DNA of 64,000 bases from Saccharum officinarum (taxonomy: Eukaryota > Streptophyta > Magnoliopsida > Poales > Poaceae): the NCBI GenBank assembly GCA_020631735.1, contig CM036201.1:72993253-73057252 (forward strand), written 5' to 3'. Made by a program: the position numbers and the translations under genes. This document shows positions 23,016 through 34,278 of this stretch, piece after piece. A model generated the notes under the pieces. That model was given only the letters and a program-made list of their open reading frames with translations. It searched no databases and was not told where the DNA came from. Position 1 is the stretch's first letter. Each line of letters begins with the position of its first letter.

Positions 23016-25002
23016 TGAAAGGTCTTGATGGCTAGAGGGGGGTGAATAGCCTTTTAAAAATTTCTACAAAGACAAGCTAAACAGGTTTATCAATATAACA
23101 AATAGCGAGATGCGAGTTTTGCTTAGCCTACGGGGTGTTTGCAAGCCACCTAACCAATTCACAATTCTAGTATATTTGCACTCAACCGTACAAGTCAAAC
23201 CGAGAAGGTAACTACAACTTCAACTAGCAAGCTACACAAAAGAACTACTCTAGTAAAGCTAACTAGCTAGCAAAGATAACTAAGAAGGTAATGCGAAGTT
23301 AAGTTAGGAGAGTTTCACCGAGGGGCGAAGTATTGAGCCAACCAATATAATCAACAATGAATACCAAGATAACCGAACATCGGGATCAATCAATCACAAT
23401 ATGAAAGTGATGACACGAAGATTTATCCCAAGGTTCACGTGCTTGCCGGCACGCTAGTCCCCGTTGTGTCTCTCTTCACCACGTGGTTCGATAGCTAATC
23501 GGTCTCACACCGAGCCTCTCAAAAGGTGCCACAAGAACCTACCAAATGGCAAAAGGTTGCAAATGACACGAGTAATTCACTAACATTGTCTTTGGCGCTT
23601 CGCCGAGGTAGGCACAAACCCCTCACAATCACCGGAGGTGGCCAAGAATAATCATCAACTCTTGCCAACGCCTCCAAGCTGCTCCAAGCCGTCTAGGTGG
23701 TGGCAACCACCAAGAGAAACAAGAATCCCGCAGCAAATCAACCACCAAGTGCCAACTAGATGCAATCTCACAATGCAAATGTACTTGGATCACTCAATCT
23801 CACTTCGAATATGCAAGGAAACAAGAGAGATGAGTGGGAGGGGAGTTGCTTAGCTCAAAGTGCTCACAAGTATATCAAATGTTCGAGAGAGAGAGCCTTG
23901 AGCCGACCAACGAGTATTTATAGACGTACCCCTTCGAATAGAGCCGTTAGAAACTTAAACAACCGAAATCATGCTGACCGAACGCGCTGGTCCAACTGAC
24001 CAGACGCGTCGGTCGCACAACGGCTAAGTTGTAAAGCACTGACTGGACGCGTTGGTCCAACTGACCGGACGCGCTGGTCGCACAACGGCTAACTGCAAAG
24101 CAACGACCGGACGCGCTTGACGCGCAGACCGGACACGCTGTGAACGACCGGACGCGCTGGTCCTGTAACTGACCGGACGCGCTGGTCATGCCTGAGCAGC
24201 GCACAACAACACAATGACCGGACACGCTGGAGATATGACCGGACGCCACAGTGTCAGCGTTCGGTTAGAGTCCAGTAAGCTCCCTGAACGACCGGACGCG
24301 TCCGATCGACTGTGACCGGACGCGCTTCGCGTCCGATCATCAAACTGAAAACCGCGCAGACACTGAACACTGACCGGACGCGTCCGGTCATGCAAAGACC
24401 GCGTTCGGTTCAGCGTCCGGTCACCTCTGTGACCTCCGTTCGCCTCCGTTTCTTTTCCGGACTTCCGGCGTAGTGGAAAAAAGTCGTTTCAACTTCTCGA
24501 AAACGCCTGAATCCCACCTCACAAGCTCGGCGGGAGGGAGAGAGGACCCCAAACCCTCTCTACCGCTCAAACTCCACCGCCTTTGCAAACGTGCTAACAC
24601 CATCAAGTGATCTCGTCATATGTGAGTGTGTTAGCATTTTCACAATCATTTTTTGAGGCGATATTAGTTCTATCCAAATGCATATGATTATGAAATGCAC
24701 ATCTAGAGGCACTTAGGAGTTCAATAGCCATGTCATTCCCCTCTTTATAGTACGGCTATCTAACCTATAATGTAACCACACCCACTAGGTGTCTTGGTTA
24801 CTAAAACACAGCCCTTAAGCATATATCTTTGCCTTGATCACGTAGGGTTGCGTCCAAATCCAAGTGTGGCCATCATGATCACCATGTCCATCTTACCACC
24901 AACCTTGGAATGTACTAATCCTCATATGCTACATACAACTTAGGTATAGGATTAGTACTTAGGCATTGTCACTAATTACCAACACCAAACATAGGACTTT
25001 CA
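23016..25002 (-). mobile_element. 3' LTR of a Maximus/SIRE-type copia element (minus strand)
   Basis: 1987 bp bounded by TGAAAGGTC (23016) and GGACTTTCA (ending 25002), the inverted TG...CA ends of an LTR. Read on the minus strand it begins TGAAAGTCCTATGTTTGG. It follows directly on a polypurine tract (complement of ATCTCCCCCTTG, 25003-25014). It ends with the CACCCCCCTCTAGCCATC text shared with the plus-strand LTR at 28755-30882. The 5' LTR of this element is not in the window. Confidence 0.85.
23960..24425. repeat. CpG-rich GACCGGACGCGCTGGTC-type repeats inside the LTR
   Basis: More than a dozen variants of GACCGGACGCG(C/T) with CTGGTC or TCCGGTC alternate with AACGGCTAA and AACTGACC spacers. 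One copy at about 24370-24390 is the 20-bp perfect palindrome TGACCGGACGCGTCCGGTCA. The array lies in the middle of the LTR, with a counterpart in the inverted relative at 29525-29905. Confidence 0.8.
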
Positions 25003-26121
25003 ATCTCCCCCTTGTTGGTAATTGGTGACAAACCTTTCACAAAGATATTATGATAAAATTTTAATTGAACCCATGTCACATTGTCCAAGTATATTACCAT
25101 GTATAAGAATTATAGACATGTGATCATGAATTCAAATTGATAGCAATGGCTCCCCCTACATGTATGCTATATGTTTGGATTTTAGAAGCATACATGTTAG
25201 ATAGGAAAGATTAGGAGCATTGACTACCAATAGGTGCTAAGTGTTTAAGATTATAGACCTTTGAAGCGTGATACCATCGGAGTAGCGATAAACACCATCT
25301 TAGCACCTTGTATAGTTAGATACCACTTGAAAAGTACAAACATAACTAGAAACCTCGTGAGATCAACATTATAAGCAAGGCTCTAGTACACTTTGAAAAA
25401 CATGAATCAAGAAAAATCTAACTACTTCCTATTCATGCTAGTACCTCAATACATCATTCAATTTATACTAGCAATTCACCACACAAGCAAAGTATCGGAG
25501 AAAAAGAAATGCATAACTATGCATCATACATATGAAGTGCACATGGAAATGCAACATTCATGTTTAAGAGCTTGCTCCCCCTTGTTGTGTGCTCAAAATT
25601 ATCTTTGTGAACAACATCTTTCTCCCCCTTTGTGCTTCTCCTCCTTTGAGTTCTATCTTTGTGAACAATAATTTCTCCCCCTTTGGCACCAATGACCACA
25701 AGAGACCAATTTTAGATAGATTATCATGTTGAAATATGGGGTGAGGATCAAGTTTGTGATTCAACCTAGATTGCTTGCATAAATAAAATGCTTCGATTTG
25801 ATTCAAGGGCAAGCTTCTTCACACCTCACTAGAAGGGTTATCATGCACCATGTTGAAGCAAATATTTAAATAAGTTTTCTAGATTAAACACTTAGGATCA
25901 CAAGCTACTTAAATAAGTTATATGCTACCACTAGATCATACAAGTCATGAAAACAATAGTGACATCATATAAACTTCAAATTCATTTGATTTTCATGAAA
26001 GAGCCTAGAACATGTAAATTATGACTAGATGCACTAAACAAGTCCTTAGCATAGAATATATGACATGTCAATCAATTGTACCTTGGAGCCTGAAGGAGAG
26101 GCATGTCATATATGGGGTGCA
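25003..26121 (-). mobile_element. copia 3' internal region with main and secondary polypurine tracts
   Basis: This is the non-coding stretch between the end of pol (26122) and the 3' LTR. The primary tract sits against the LTR (CAAGGGGGAGAT on the minus strand, 25003-25014). Three further AAGGGGGAG-type tracts occur at about 25575-25690, separated by repeated TTGTTCACAAAGATA text. I see no envelope-like frame. Confidence 0.7.
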
Positions 26122-28754
26122 TCAACTCATGTTGGAGAAGTCAAGTATGTTCAACTCATTCTTTAGCTTGTGAAATCTCTTCTCATCAAGTGGCTTGGTG
26201 AATAGATCAGCTAATTGATCTTCGGTGCCCACACTCTCAATGGCAATGTTACCCTTTTGTTGATGATCTCTAATGAAATGATGACGAACATCAATATGTT
26301 TTGTTCTTTGATGTTGAACCGGATTATTGGTTAGCTTCATGGCACTTTCATTGTCACATAACAATGGCACATTCTTGAAATTGATTCCAAAATCCTTCAA
26401 TGTTGCCTTCATCCACAAGATTTGTGCACAACAACTACCCGCGGCGATGTATTCGGCTTCGACGGTAGATAGTGCAATACTATTTTGCTTCTTGGATGAC
26501 CATGAGACAAGTGATCTTCCCAACAATTGACAAGTTCTGGAAGTGCTCTTTCTCTCAACTTTGTCACCGGCATAGTCGGAATCTGAATATCCAACTAGCT
26601 CAAAGCTTGCACCTTTGGGATACCATAATCCAACATCTTGTGTATGCTTTAAGTACCTCAATATTCTCTTTGTTGCCTTTAAATGACTTTCTCTTGGTGA
26701 GGCTTGAAATCTTGCACACATGCATACACTAAACATTACATCGGGCCTTGATGTCGTCACATAGAGTAGGCTACCAATCATTGATCTATATAGTTTTTGT
26801 TCCACCATGTTGCCACTCTTGTCACTATCCAAGCTTCCACTAGTGCTCATTGGAGTAGTGATTCCTTTTGCATCTTCCATACCAAACTTCTTTAGCATAT
26901 CCTTTATGTATTTGGTTTGGCTTACAAATGTTCCTTCCTTCATTTGTTTGATTTGAAGTCCAAGAAAGAAACTAAGTTCACCAATCATTGACATTTCAAA
27001 TTCTTTTGCCATCATTTTCTCAAACTCATCACAATAATCTTGATTGGTTGAACCGAATATGATATCATCAATATATATTTGTAACACAAACAAGTCTTTC
27101 CCAATCTTCTTGGTGAATAGTGTTGTATCAACTTTGCCCATGACAAATCCTTTGGATAGCAAGAAGTCCCTCAATCTTTCATACCATGCTCTAGTTGCTT
27201 GTTTCAATCCATACAAAACTTTTCTTAACTTGTATACATGGTTGGGTTTCTTGTCATCTTCAAAACCGGGAGGTTGCTCCACATACACCTCCTCTTAGAT
27301 GTACCCATTGAGAAATGCACTCTTCACATCTATTTGATATAGCTTGATATTGTGAGCACAAGCATAGGCAAGTAAGATCCTAATTGCTTTCAATCTTGCA
27401 ACCGGGGCATAAGTTTCACCAAAGTCAAGACCCTCTATTTGTGTGTAACCTTGAGCTACTAGTCTTGCTTTGTTCCTTACTATTATCCCATCTTGATCTT
27501 GTTTGTTGCGAAAGACCTATCTTGTTCCAATAACATTGTGATCCTTAGGCCTCTCAACTAGTTCCCATACTTCATTTCTCTTGAAGTTGTTGAGCTCTTC
27601 ATGCATTGCATTTACCCAATCCGGATCTCTCAATGCTTTATCAATGTCCTTGGGTTCTTCCATTGACACAAAAGAAGAGTGAGCACAAAATGATGCCAAT
27701 CTTGATCTAGTTTGAACTTCCCTTTGTATGTCACCAATGATAGAATCTAATGGATGGTCTCTTGCAATGTTAGTTGGTTGAAGCACTTGGACTTGATTGC
27801 TTGGATGTTGATATTGATCATGAGTTGGAGATGATGACCTAGCCACTTGTTGATCTTATTGCACTTGAGATGATGTACTAGCTTGATTTTGGATTAGAGA
27901 ACCACTAGCTTGAGTGATTGGACTTTGGAGCACTTGATCTTTGTTGTCATCAACATCAATCACTTGCTTTGGCCGAATATCACCAATATCCATTTCTTTC
28001 ATAGCATTGGTCAATTGAGTTCCTCTCACATCATTCAAGTTATCTTCTTCATTTTGAGAGCCATTCGTTTCATCAAATTCAACATCATGAACTTCTTCAA
28101 GTAAACCACTAGCCAAATTCCAAACTTTATAAGCTTTGCTAGTAGTGGAGTACCTAAGTAAGAATCCTTCATCATATTTCTTCTCAAACTTGCTCAATCT
28201 AGTGCCCTTCTTTAAGATATAGCATTTGCAACCAAATACCCTAAAATATGCAATGTTGGGCTTTCTTCCATTTAAGATCTCATATGGTGTCTTCTCTAAG
28301 AACTTGTGGCAATAGAGGCGATTGCTATAGAAGCAAGCCGTGTTGATTGCTTCGGCCCAAAATGAATGACTCACATTATACTCATTCAATATTGATCTTG
28401 CCATATCAATTAAGGTTCTATTCTTCCTCTCAACTAAGCCATTTGATTGAGGTGTATACTTGGCCGAGAATTGATGTTTGATTCCAAGTTTATCACATAG
28501 CTCATCAACTCTTGTGTTTCTAAACTCACTTCCATTGTCACTTCTTACTTTCTTGATTGTGGTCTCAAACTTATTTTGCACTCTCTTGATGAACTTCTTA
28601 AATATGTCAAATACATCACTCTTGTCCATAAGAAAGAATACCCATGTGTATCTAGTGAAATCATCCACAATCACAAAGCCATACTTGTTGCCACCAATGC
28701 TTGTGTATGTAGTTGGCCTAAATAGATCTATGTGCAACAACTCAAATGCCTTAG
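26122..28754 (-). pseudogene. copia pol (integrase, RT, RNase H) with three nonsense codons
   Basis: One continuous minus-strand frame from the insertion point at 28754 to a stop at 26122. Order: integrase core (ELLHIDLFRPT, SDNGSEF near 28525, PQSNGLVERKN), a linker, RT (VWELVERP..., FLNGYI, EEVYVEQPPGFED, catalytic YIDDIIFG near 27060) and RNase H (STVEAEY, TKHIDVRHHFIRD). Three in-frame stops interrupt it: TAA at 27856-27858, TAG at 27517-27519 (a Trp position in relatives) and TAA at 27295-27297 (a Gln position). There is no frameshift. The three nonsense codons make a functional polyprotein from this copy unlikely. Gag, protease and the start of the integrase region are missing because a second element inserted at 28755 and the rest falls at or beyond the gap. 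Confidence 0.85.
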
Positions 28755-30882
28755 TGAAAGTCCCTAGTTTGGTTTTGGCTAATTGATAAAACCTAGGACT
28801 AACCTTTGTATCTAAGTGGATGATTTAGATAAAGGTGGTCATTGAATATGATACATGACATTGACTCATATGACCAAGATGATGAAGACCAAGATGATGC
28901 TTGGCTCGATGGACCGGTTGTGAGGGTGAAGGGCAAGTCGAGGCTTCGAAGCGAAGGACCATGCGATGGTGAAGCTTGAGTAAGACTTGGCGCCGATGGA
29001 CCAATGCAACGGTGAAGAGCAAGTGAAGTCAAGGTCGATAGATCGAGACGGTCATGTGATGATATAAAGTGGATCATATCTTTTGGAGAAACAAAATGGG
29101 CTCAAGGCAAAGGTATAACTATAGGGCCATTTTATTTTGCACTCAAGACACCATAGATGGTGTGAGTGGTTTAGGATCGATAGCCGAACTATTAAGAGGG
29201 GAAGTCTTATTAGTTATTCGATACACGGGTGCCACTAGGTGAATTCATGAAGTGCATTGCATGTAGGGCCTAGTGAACTAACTGAAAAACCTTCGAAAAT
29301 GATTATGAAAATGCTAACACACGTGCACAAGGTGGTGATCACTTGTTGGTGTTGGCACATTTACGAAGGTGTTGAAGGTTGAGCGGTAGAGAGGGTTTGG
29401 GTCTCTCTCTCTCCCTCCCGCCGAGCTTGCGAGCGCGGGATTCAGGCGTTTTTGGGAACTTGAAATGCCTATTTTCCACTACGCCGGAAGTCGAAAAAGA
29501 AACAGAGGCGAACGGAGGTCACAGAGGTGACCGGACGCTGCCGGTCAGGTGTCCAGAGGAAACTGAGTTTCGCAAGGACGATCGGACACGAGGCGCGTCC
29601 GGTCACACATGATCGGACGCGTCCGATCGTTGAGGGAGCTTACTAGACTCTAACCGGACGCGGGCACTGTCGCGTCCGGTCGTTGCGAGGGGCGCGTCCA
29701 GTCGTTGCTTCGCGGGCGCGCGAGTCAGTGCGATCGGCGCGTCCGGTCGTTCGAAGCGGTGCGTCCGGTCGTTTGACGGGCGCGTCCGGTCGTTGCCTGG
29801 GGCGCGTCCGGTCGTTGTTTTGACCGTTGAGGGTCAGTGACCGTTGGAGGATCAGACGCGGTTGAGCGCGTCCGGTCAGTTATGACCGGCGCGTCCGGTC
29901 ATCCTGATAGAACCCAGTGAAGGGGTATAACGGCTCTATTTGGATGGGATGCTTATAAATACATGTTGGCCGGGCCTTGGGGAGGTCTCTCATGATTTCT
30001 AACATTCTTGTGCATCCTTTGAGCTAGAGCATCTCCTCCCACTCATCTCTCTTGCTTGATTGCAAATCAAAAGTGAGATTGAGTGCTCCCAAAGTGCATT
30101 GCATAGCTTGAGGGCATCTAGTGGCACTTGTGGGTGGTTTAGCCGGTGGATTTCTTGTTACTCTTGGAGAGTACCGCTCCTAGCCGGCTTGGAGATTGTT
30201 GGAGGCGTTGGCAAGAGAAGGTGATTGTTCTTGGCCACCTCTGGTTGATTGTAAGAGGTTCTTGTGCTTTCCTCGGCGGGACACCAAAAGCAACTCTATT
30301 ACATTGCGCGTGTCATTGAGTTACCTCACTTGAGAGTGGTGTCTTGCGGTGCCTTGCGGGGCGTGCCTTGAGGGGCAAGTGACTTGAGGGTCACACCGAG
30401 GAACCATCTAAGTGTTGGTCGACACAACCGGTGACGTAGCTTGTCGGTGCACAAGTGAACACCAGGTGAACAAAAATATTGTGTCTCTTGTCTCTCGGTG
30501 ATTGGTCTTCATATTGTGTTGTTGTCAATATTGATTGGTTGTATATCATCTTGGTGATTGGCAACATCTTCACTCCACCGTCGGTATAAGATTCACAATC
30601 CTATCTCTTGCTTTTACATTTACTAGATTATCTTGTATAGCTCTAGTGGTAGCCTTTGCCTGGTAGTTGTTAGCTTGCTCACTAGTGTAAAATTAGTGAC
30701 ATAGCCCTTGTATGAACTAGAGATTATAATCTACTAGACTTGTGGATAGGAGGCTTGCATCACAACTGTAGGCTAAGCAAAACTTGCTTTGCACCGTTTG
30801 TTATTCTAACAAGTTTGCTTAGTGGTTCTTGTAGAATTTTTATAGGCTATTCACCCCCCCTCTAGCCATCTAGGACCTTACA
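28755..30882 (+). mobile_element. 5' LTR of a second Maximus/SIRE-type copia element, nested
   Basis: 2128 bp from TGAAAGTCCCTAGTTTGG to CTAGGACCTTACA. The start aligns with the start of the inverted LTR at 25002 (TGAAAGTCCTATGTTTGG). The middle shares the AGCCGAACTATTAAGAGGGG block and the TTGTGAAAATGCTAACAC-like block, and the end shares CACCCCCCCTCTAGCCATC. It cuts the minus-strand pol frame at 28754. The 5 bp before it, CTTAG (28750-28754), should be the target duplication, but the distal copy is not visible because of the gap. Confidence 0.85.
29525..29905. repeat. GCGCGTCCGGTCGTT-type repeats inside the plus-strand LTR
   Basis: About ten variants of GCGTCCGGTCGTT or ACCGGCGCGTCCGGTC in about 380 bp. 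This is the same class of CpG-rich array as in the minus LTR at 23960-24425, in inverted orientation. Unit number and spacing differ between the two, so the array evolves quickly. Confidence 0.8.
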
Positions 30883-30884
30883 AG

Positions 30885-30896
30885 TGGTATCGGAGC
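30885..30896 (+). other. primer-binding site (initiator-Met tRNA type)
   Basis: TGGTATCGGAGC starts 2 nt after the LTR end and differs at one base from the standard copia primer site TGGTATCAGAGC, which pairs with the 3' end of initiator Met-tRNA. It confirms the LTR boundary and plus orientation. Confidence 0.85.
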
Positions 30897-30935
30897 TGTA
30901 GTCACCGTTTTAATCAAGGCTTAACATCCTTCGGT

Positions 30936-31993
30936 GTGAAAAATGGCTCAAATTGTGTTCAATCATGTTGGGGGAAACCACCATTCTTTGATGGTGTTAG
31001 TTCTTTTGCTCATTGGAAGAGAAAGATAACAATGTACCTTGGTTCTATTCATGAGAGAGTTTTGCAAGTCACCGAGAATGACTTTGCTATCATTAATCCT
31101 GATCATCTCACCGATGAAGATAGAGCAAATAGAACATGCAATAGAATGGCTCTCAATACACTTTACCATGGTATTGACACAAAAGTATTTGAGGGCATCA
31201 AGGACTTAGAATTGGCATATGAAGTATGGACAAGGTTGAGTGAAACATATGAGGGCACTAAGGTTGTGAAGAGTGCCAAGCTATATAGGCTCAAGAGTGA
31301 GTTTGAGACTTCAAGATGAAAGAAGAAGAAACAATCTTAGAGATGTTTTCATAGATTGTAAGTAATTGTGAATGATCTCAAGAGCTTAGGGCACAAGACA
31401 CAGACCGAGATTTTTGCCACAAGTTCTTGTTGAGCTTACCAAGAAAATTCAAAATGTTGATCATGATGCTACGAAGAGATGGGCTTGAAAAATGAAGCCT
31501 AATGATTTGCTTGGAGAGGTATTGAACATATGATAAGTATGATCAAGATGTTGATGAGAAGGAGAGGAGGAAGAAAAGAAGAAGAAGACCGTGGCGTTCA
31601 AGGCCATCTCCTCCAAGGGCAAAGCTACCATCATTGAAGAAGAAGAAGACAATAGTGAAGATGAAGATTATGAAATTGATGATGAGGCATTTGCTTTTGT
31701 AGTCAAGAAAATGGGTCACATGTTCATTAAGAGAAGAGGCTTCAAAAGAGAAATGACAACTTCAAGAGCAATGAGCAATAAAGGAAGTGCTTCAATTGTG
31801 ATAGCACCGAACATCTTCAAGCCGAATGTCCTATTGACAAGAAGAAGAACAACAAGAGGGGCAAGTTTGAGAAGAAAAAGAGAGAAGCAAGATGACTTTC
31901 AAGAAGGGCAAGAACGGAGCCTATGTGGTCACTTGGGAAAAGTGATGATGATGGAAGAAGAAGAAGGATCATTCCAACAAGGCTTTTGCTTCC
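30936..31993 (+). pseudogene. copia gag remnant of the nested element, truncated by the gap
   Basis: The frame 30936-31319 contains PPFFDGVSSFAHWKRKITMYLGS, the start of a UBN2-type copia Gag, and KVFEGIKDLELAYEVWTRLSETYEG. The likely ATG at 30942 (ATGGCTCAAATTGTG) is out of frame with it, so at least one early frameshift is present. A stop at 31317 is followed by gag text in shifted frames. A zinc knuckle CFNCDSTEHLQAEC (CX2CX4HX4C) lies at 31788-31829 in a third frame. Gag is therefore multiply broken; everything after it is lost in the N run. Confidence 0.75.
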
Positions 31994-32093
31994 NNNNNNN
32001 NNNNNNNNNNNNNNNNNNNNNNNNNNNNNNNNNNNNNNNNNNNNNNNNNNNNNNNNNNNNNNNNNNNNNNNNNNNNNNNNNNNNNNNNNNNNN
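31994..32093. other. assembly gap, exactly 100 N
   Basis: One hundred consecutive N. This length is the convention for a gap of unknown size. The copia element to the left stops in gag, and sequence to the right does not continue either copia element, so several kilobases may be missing. Confidence 0.99.
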
Positions 32094-33226
32094 CATATGG
32101 AAAAATGACTTTTTTTTACATGACTTTGACATTTACAAATTTGAATTTTTTACCATGACTTGGATATTGAGATATGTGACTAACTCTAGAGTTTTTACAG
32201 TGACTTTCTGTTTGATCACTTAGAACAACCGAAATACTTAGGATAAAAAATGATATACATGATAACAGGTCTATGGCGTCAGACTTGGCGCCAATGGTGA
32301 CAGCGCCAAGGTGCTGTCACGTCAGCGCCAGCTCGGCGTCGTCGGCCAAGTGGCATGGGGGCTTGGGGCCAACGCCAACGACGCCAAGCTGTGTTACCTT
32401 GGCGCCAGCGTGGATGGCGCCAAATCTTGGGTCCATTCCTGAAATCTTTCCATTAGGGGCATATAGAGAGAATCTTTTGAAAAAAGACTTAAAAAAGAGG
32501 GCCGTTTGTAATGCATTTTTTTCCGTAAGAATCGGTTTAATTTCCGGGAACCTAAGCCGGCTGGCCTGAGGAAAGTCTGCATGAATAATGAACGTTGGCA
32601 AGCTATACATATCATGCACCCTCTATATGAACCATCATCTACTCCACTTGTGAGGCTGCCGATGTGTGTATTGTCGTACGGTTACACTTGCTTGACTTGA
32701 CCTCTCATACCCGATTTTAGCCAACACTCAGCAAGTCAGCATACCAAATTGGAAATGGCAAATACCTGGTACTGCCCATGCCATATACATGTACTATATG
32801 TACCTTCTTCGTATAGTGCCATATACTATAGCTTAACCATCATCTTTGCTGTTTCATATAGTGCCAAATAGGACGGCTATACATGAGCTAATTATAAGAT
32901 ATGCACTAATTATTATTTTGTGCATGCGTCTTTCAAAAAAATATATTTTTTTGTGTATGTTATTGGTGAACACATGGAAACTTAATGATTTTATGGAGTA
33001 ACTTTAATGTTTGATCCCTCATACCGGTATGAATTTTGAACCCATCAATTTAAACAAAAACATTACTCTTTTCCATCCCAAAATGTAAACACTTCTAAAA
33101 ATCTAAGACAATATAAGCATCAAGAGAAAAGTCAACCGTGCCTCTCATTATATGGCTTGGCCCACTCCTAACTGGCTTATAATTTGTGGCTGATTGTTGG
33201 CCTAACCCGTGCCATAACTAGCTAAG
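32094..33226. other. intergenic stretch with TTGGCGCC-rich segment
   Basis: No gene recognised. 32275-32440 is a GC-rich island with three GGCGCC cores, including the perfect palindrome TTGGCGCCAA at 32285-32294, and several GCGCCA variants. It looks like part of a dispersed repeat rather than a coding exon. The remainder is AT-rich and featureless. Confidence 0.4.
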
Positions 33227-33425
33227 GGTGTGTTTGGATCATAGGGCTAAAAATCAGCCCATCTCGTGATAGCAGGCTAAACATGTGCTAATACGTGATA
33301 ATGAGCTCTAACCACTAATTAATCAGCCTCATTAGCACTTATTAACTCATAAATAGCTCATGTATAGCCGTCTTATTTGGCTATTTGACGTCCCAAACCT
33401 AAGGGCTAATTGTTAGCCTATGTTA
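33227..33425. mobile_element. MITE-like element, GGGTGTGTTTGG ends, tentative
   Basis: GGGTGTGTTTGGATCATAGGGC at the left and CCCAAACCTAAGGGC at the right are roughly inverted, around an AT-rich body with several GGCTAA/TTAGCC motifs. Ends resemble the common grass GGGTGTGTTTGG class. Target duplication not established. Confidence 0.35.
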
Positions 33426-33751
33426 TAGAACCACACATTTCTTGTAGTGAGACATTTTCTAAGATAACAGATATCGATTTAATTTCTGGGGTTTGCAAGC
33501 TACACCCATTGGCCTCACTCCTCATCAGTCCTTCATAATTTTGGGACATGGCAAGTATTAACCAAACTCAAAGGTTACGCCAGAAGACCACTGTAGCCAT
33601 TCCATCCTTCTAGTTCAAATACATGCATGTCCCTAACCAGGTGTCCAAAAGGATGGCTGCCAAAGGCTCGCAATCTAGCTGATGTGAGGTCTTGGTCTTG
33701 TGCAACTACGATACGACTCTACTTACCCAGCTTTTGGTTTTGGTTTATATA

Positions 33752-34008
33752 CTCCTTCCATCTTAAAAGATTGTAATTGTAGCTTTGGAACAAGTAAAAC
33801 TTTCTTTTAAATTTGACCAAGTTAATAGAAAATATTATTAATATATGTATATTTCTAAATAGGTTCACTATAAAAATATATTTAATATAATGATATTTAC
33901 TCAGTATTATAAATCTTAGTATTTTCTTATATAAATTTGATCAAATTTAAATTTAAATTTATTTAACTAATTGAAATTGATAATTGTATTCTTTTTGGAT
34001 GGAGAGAG
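33752..34008. mobile_element. Stowaway-like MITE
   Basis: CTCCTTCCATCTTAAAA at the left and TTTTTGGATGGAGAGAG at the right are the inverted CTCCCTCCGTCC-type ends of Stowaway (Tc1/mariner) MITEs. They are flanked by TA at 33750-33751 and 34009-34010, the expected 2-bp target duplication. Length is 257 bp with an AT-rich interior. Confidence 0.8.
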
Positions 34009-34020
34009 TACTAGCTTATA

Positions 34021-34276
34021 CTCTCTCCGTCCAGGAAAGAACGCAACTATAGGATTCGTGATAGTCAAAGTAACTCAAGTTTAACCGATTTTATAGTAAA
34101 TAATATTAGCATTTATGTCTCCAAATAAAATTTATTATAAAAATATATTCTATGACTAATCTAATAGTACTTATTTTATATCATAAATGATATTAATTTT
34201 TATACAAATATAGTCAAACTTTAAACTATTTGACTTCTCGAAAAACTAGAATTCATTCTTTCCTAAACGGAGGGAG
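34021..34276. mobile_element. Stowaway-like MITE
   Basis: CTCTCTCCGTCCAGGAAAG at the left and CTTTCCTAAACGGAGGGAG at the right form the terminal inverted repeat. They are flanked by TA at 34019-34020 and 34277-34278. Length is 256 bp. It begins only 12 bp after the preceding Stowaway element. Confidence 0.85.
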
Positions 34277-34278
34277 TA

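Noticed and set aside
23960..24425. Regularly spaced repeats considered as a CRISPR array
   Set aside because: Eukaryotic LTR context, units imperfect and contiguous without unique spacers, matching array in a related LTR; not CRISPR.
31591..32223. Frame reported across the N gap
   Set aside because: Spans 100 N, so continuity is artificial; the left part is frame-shifted copia gag.
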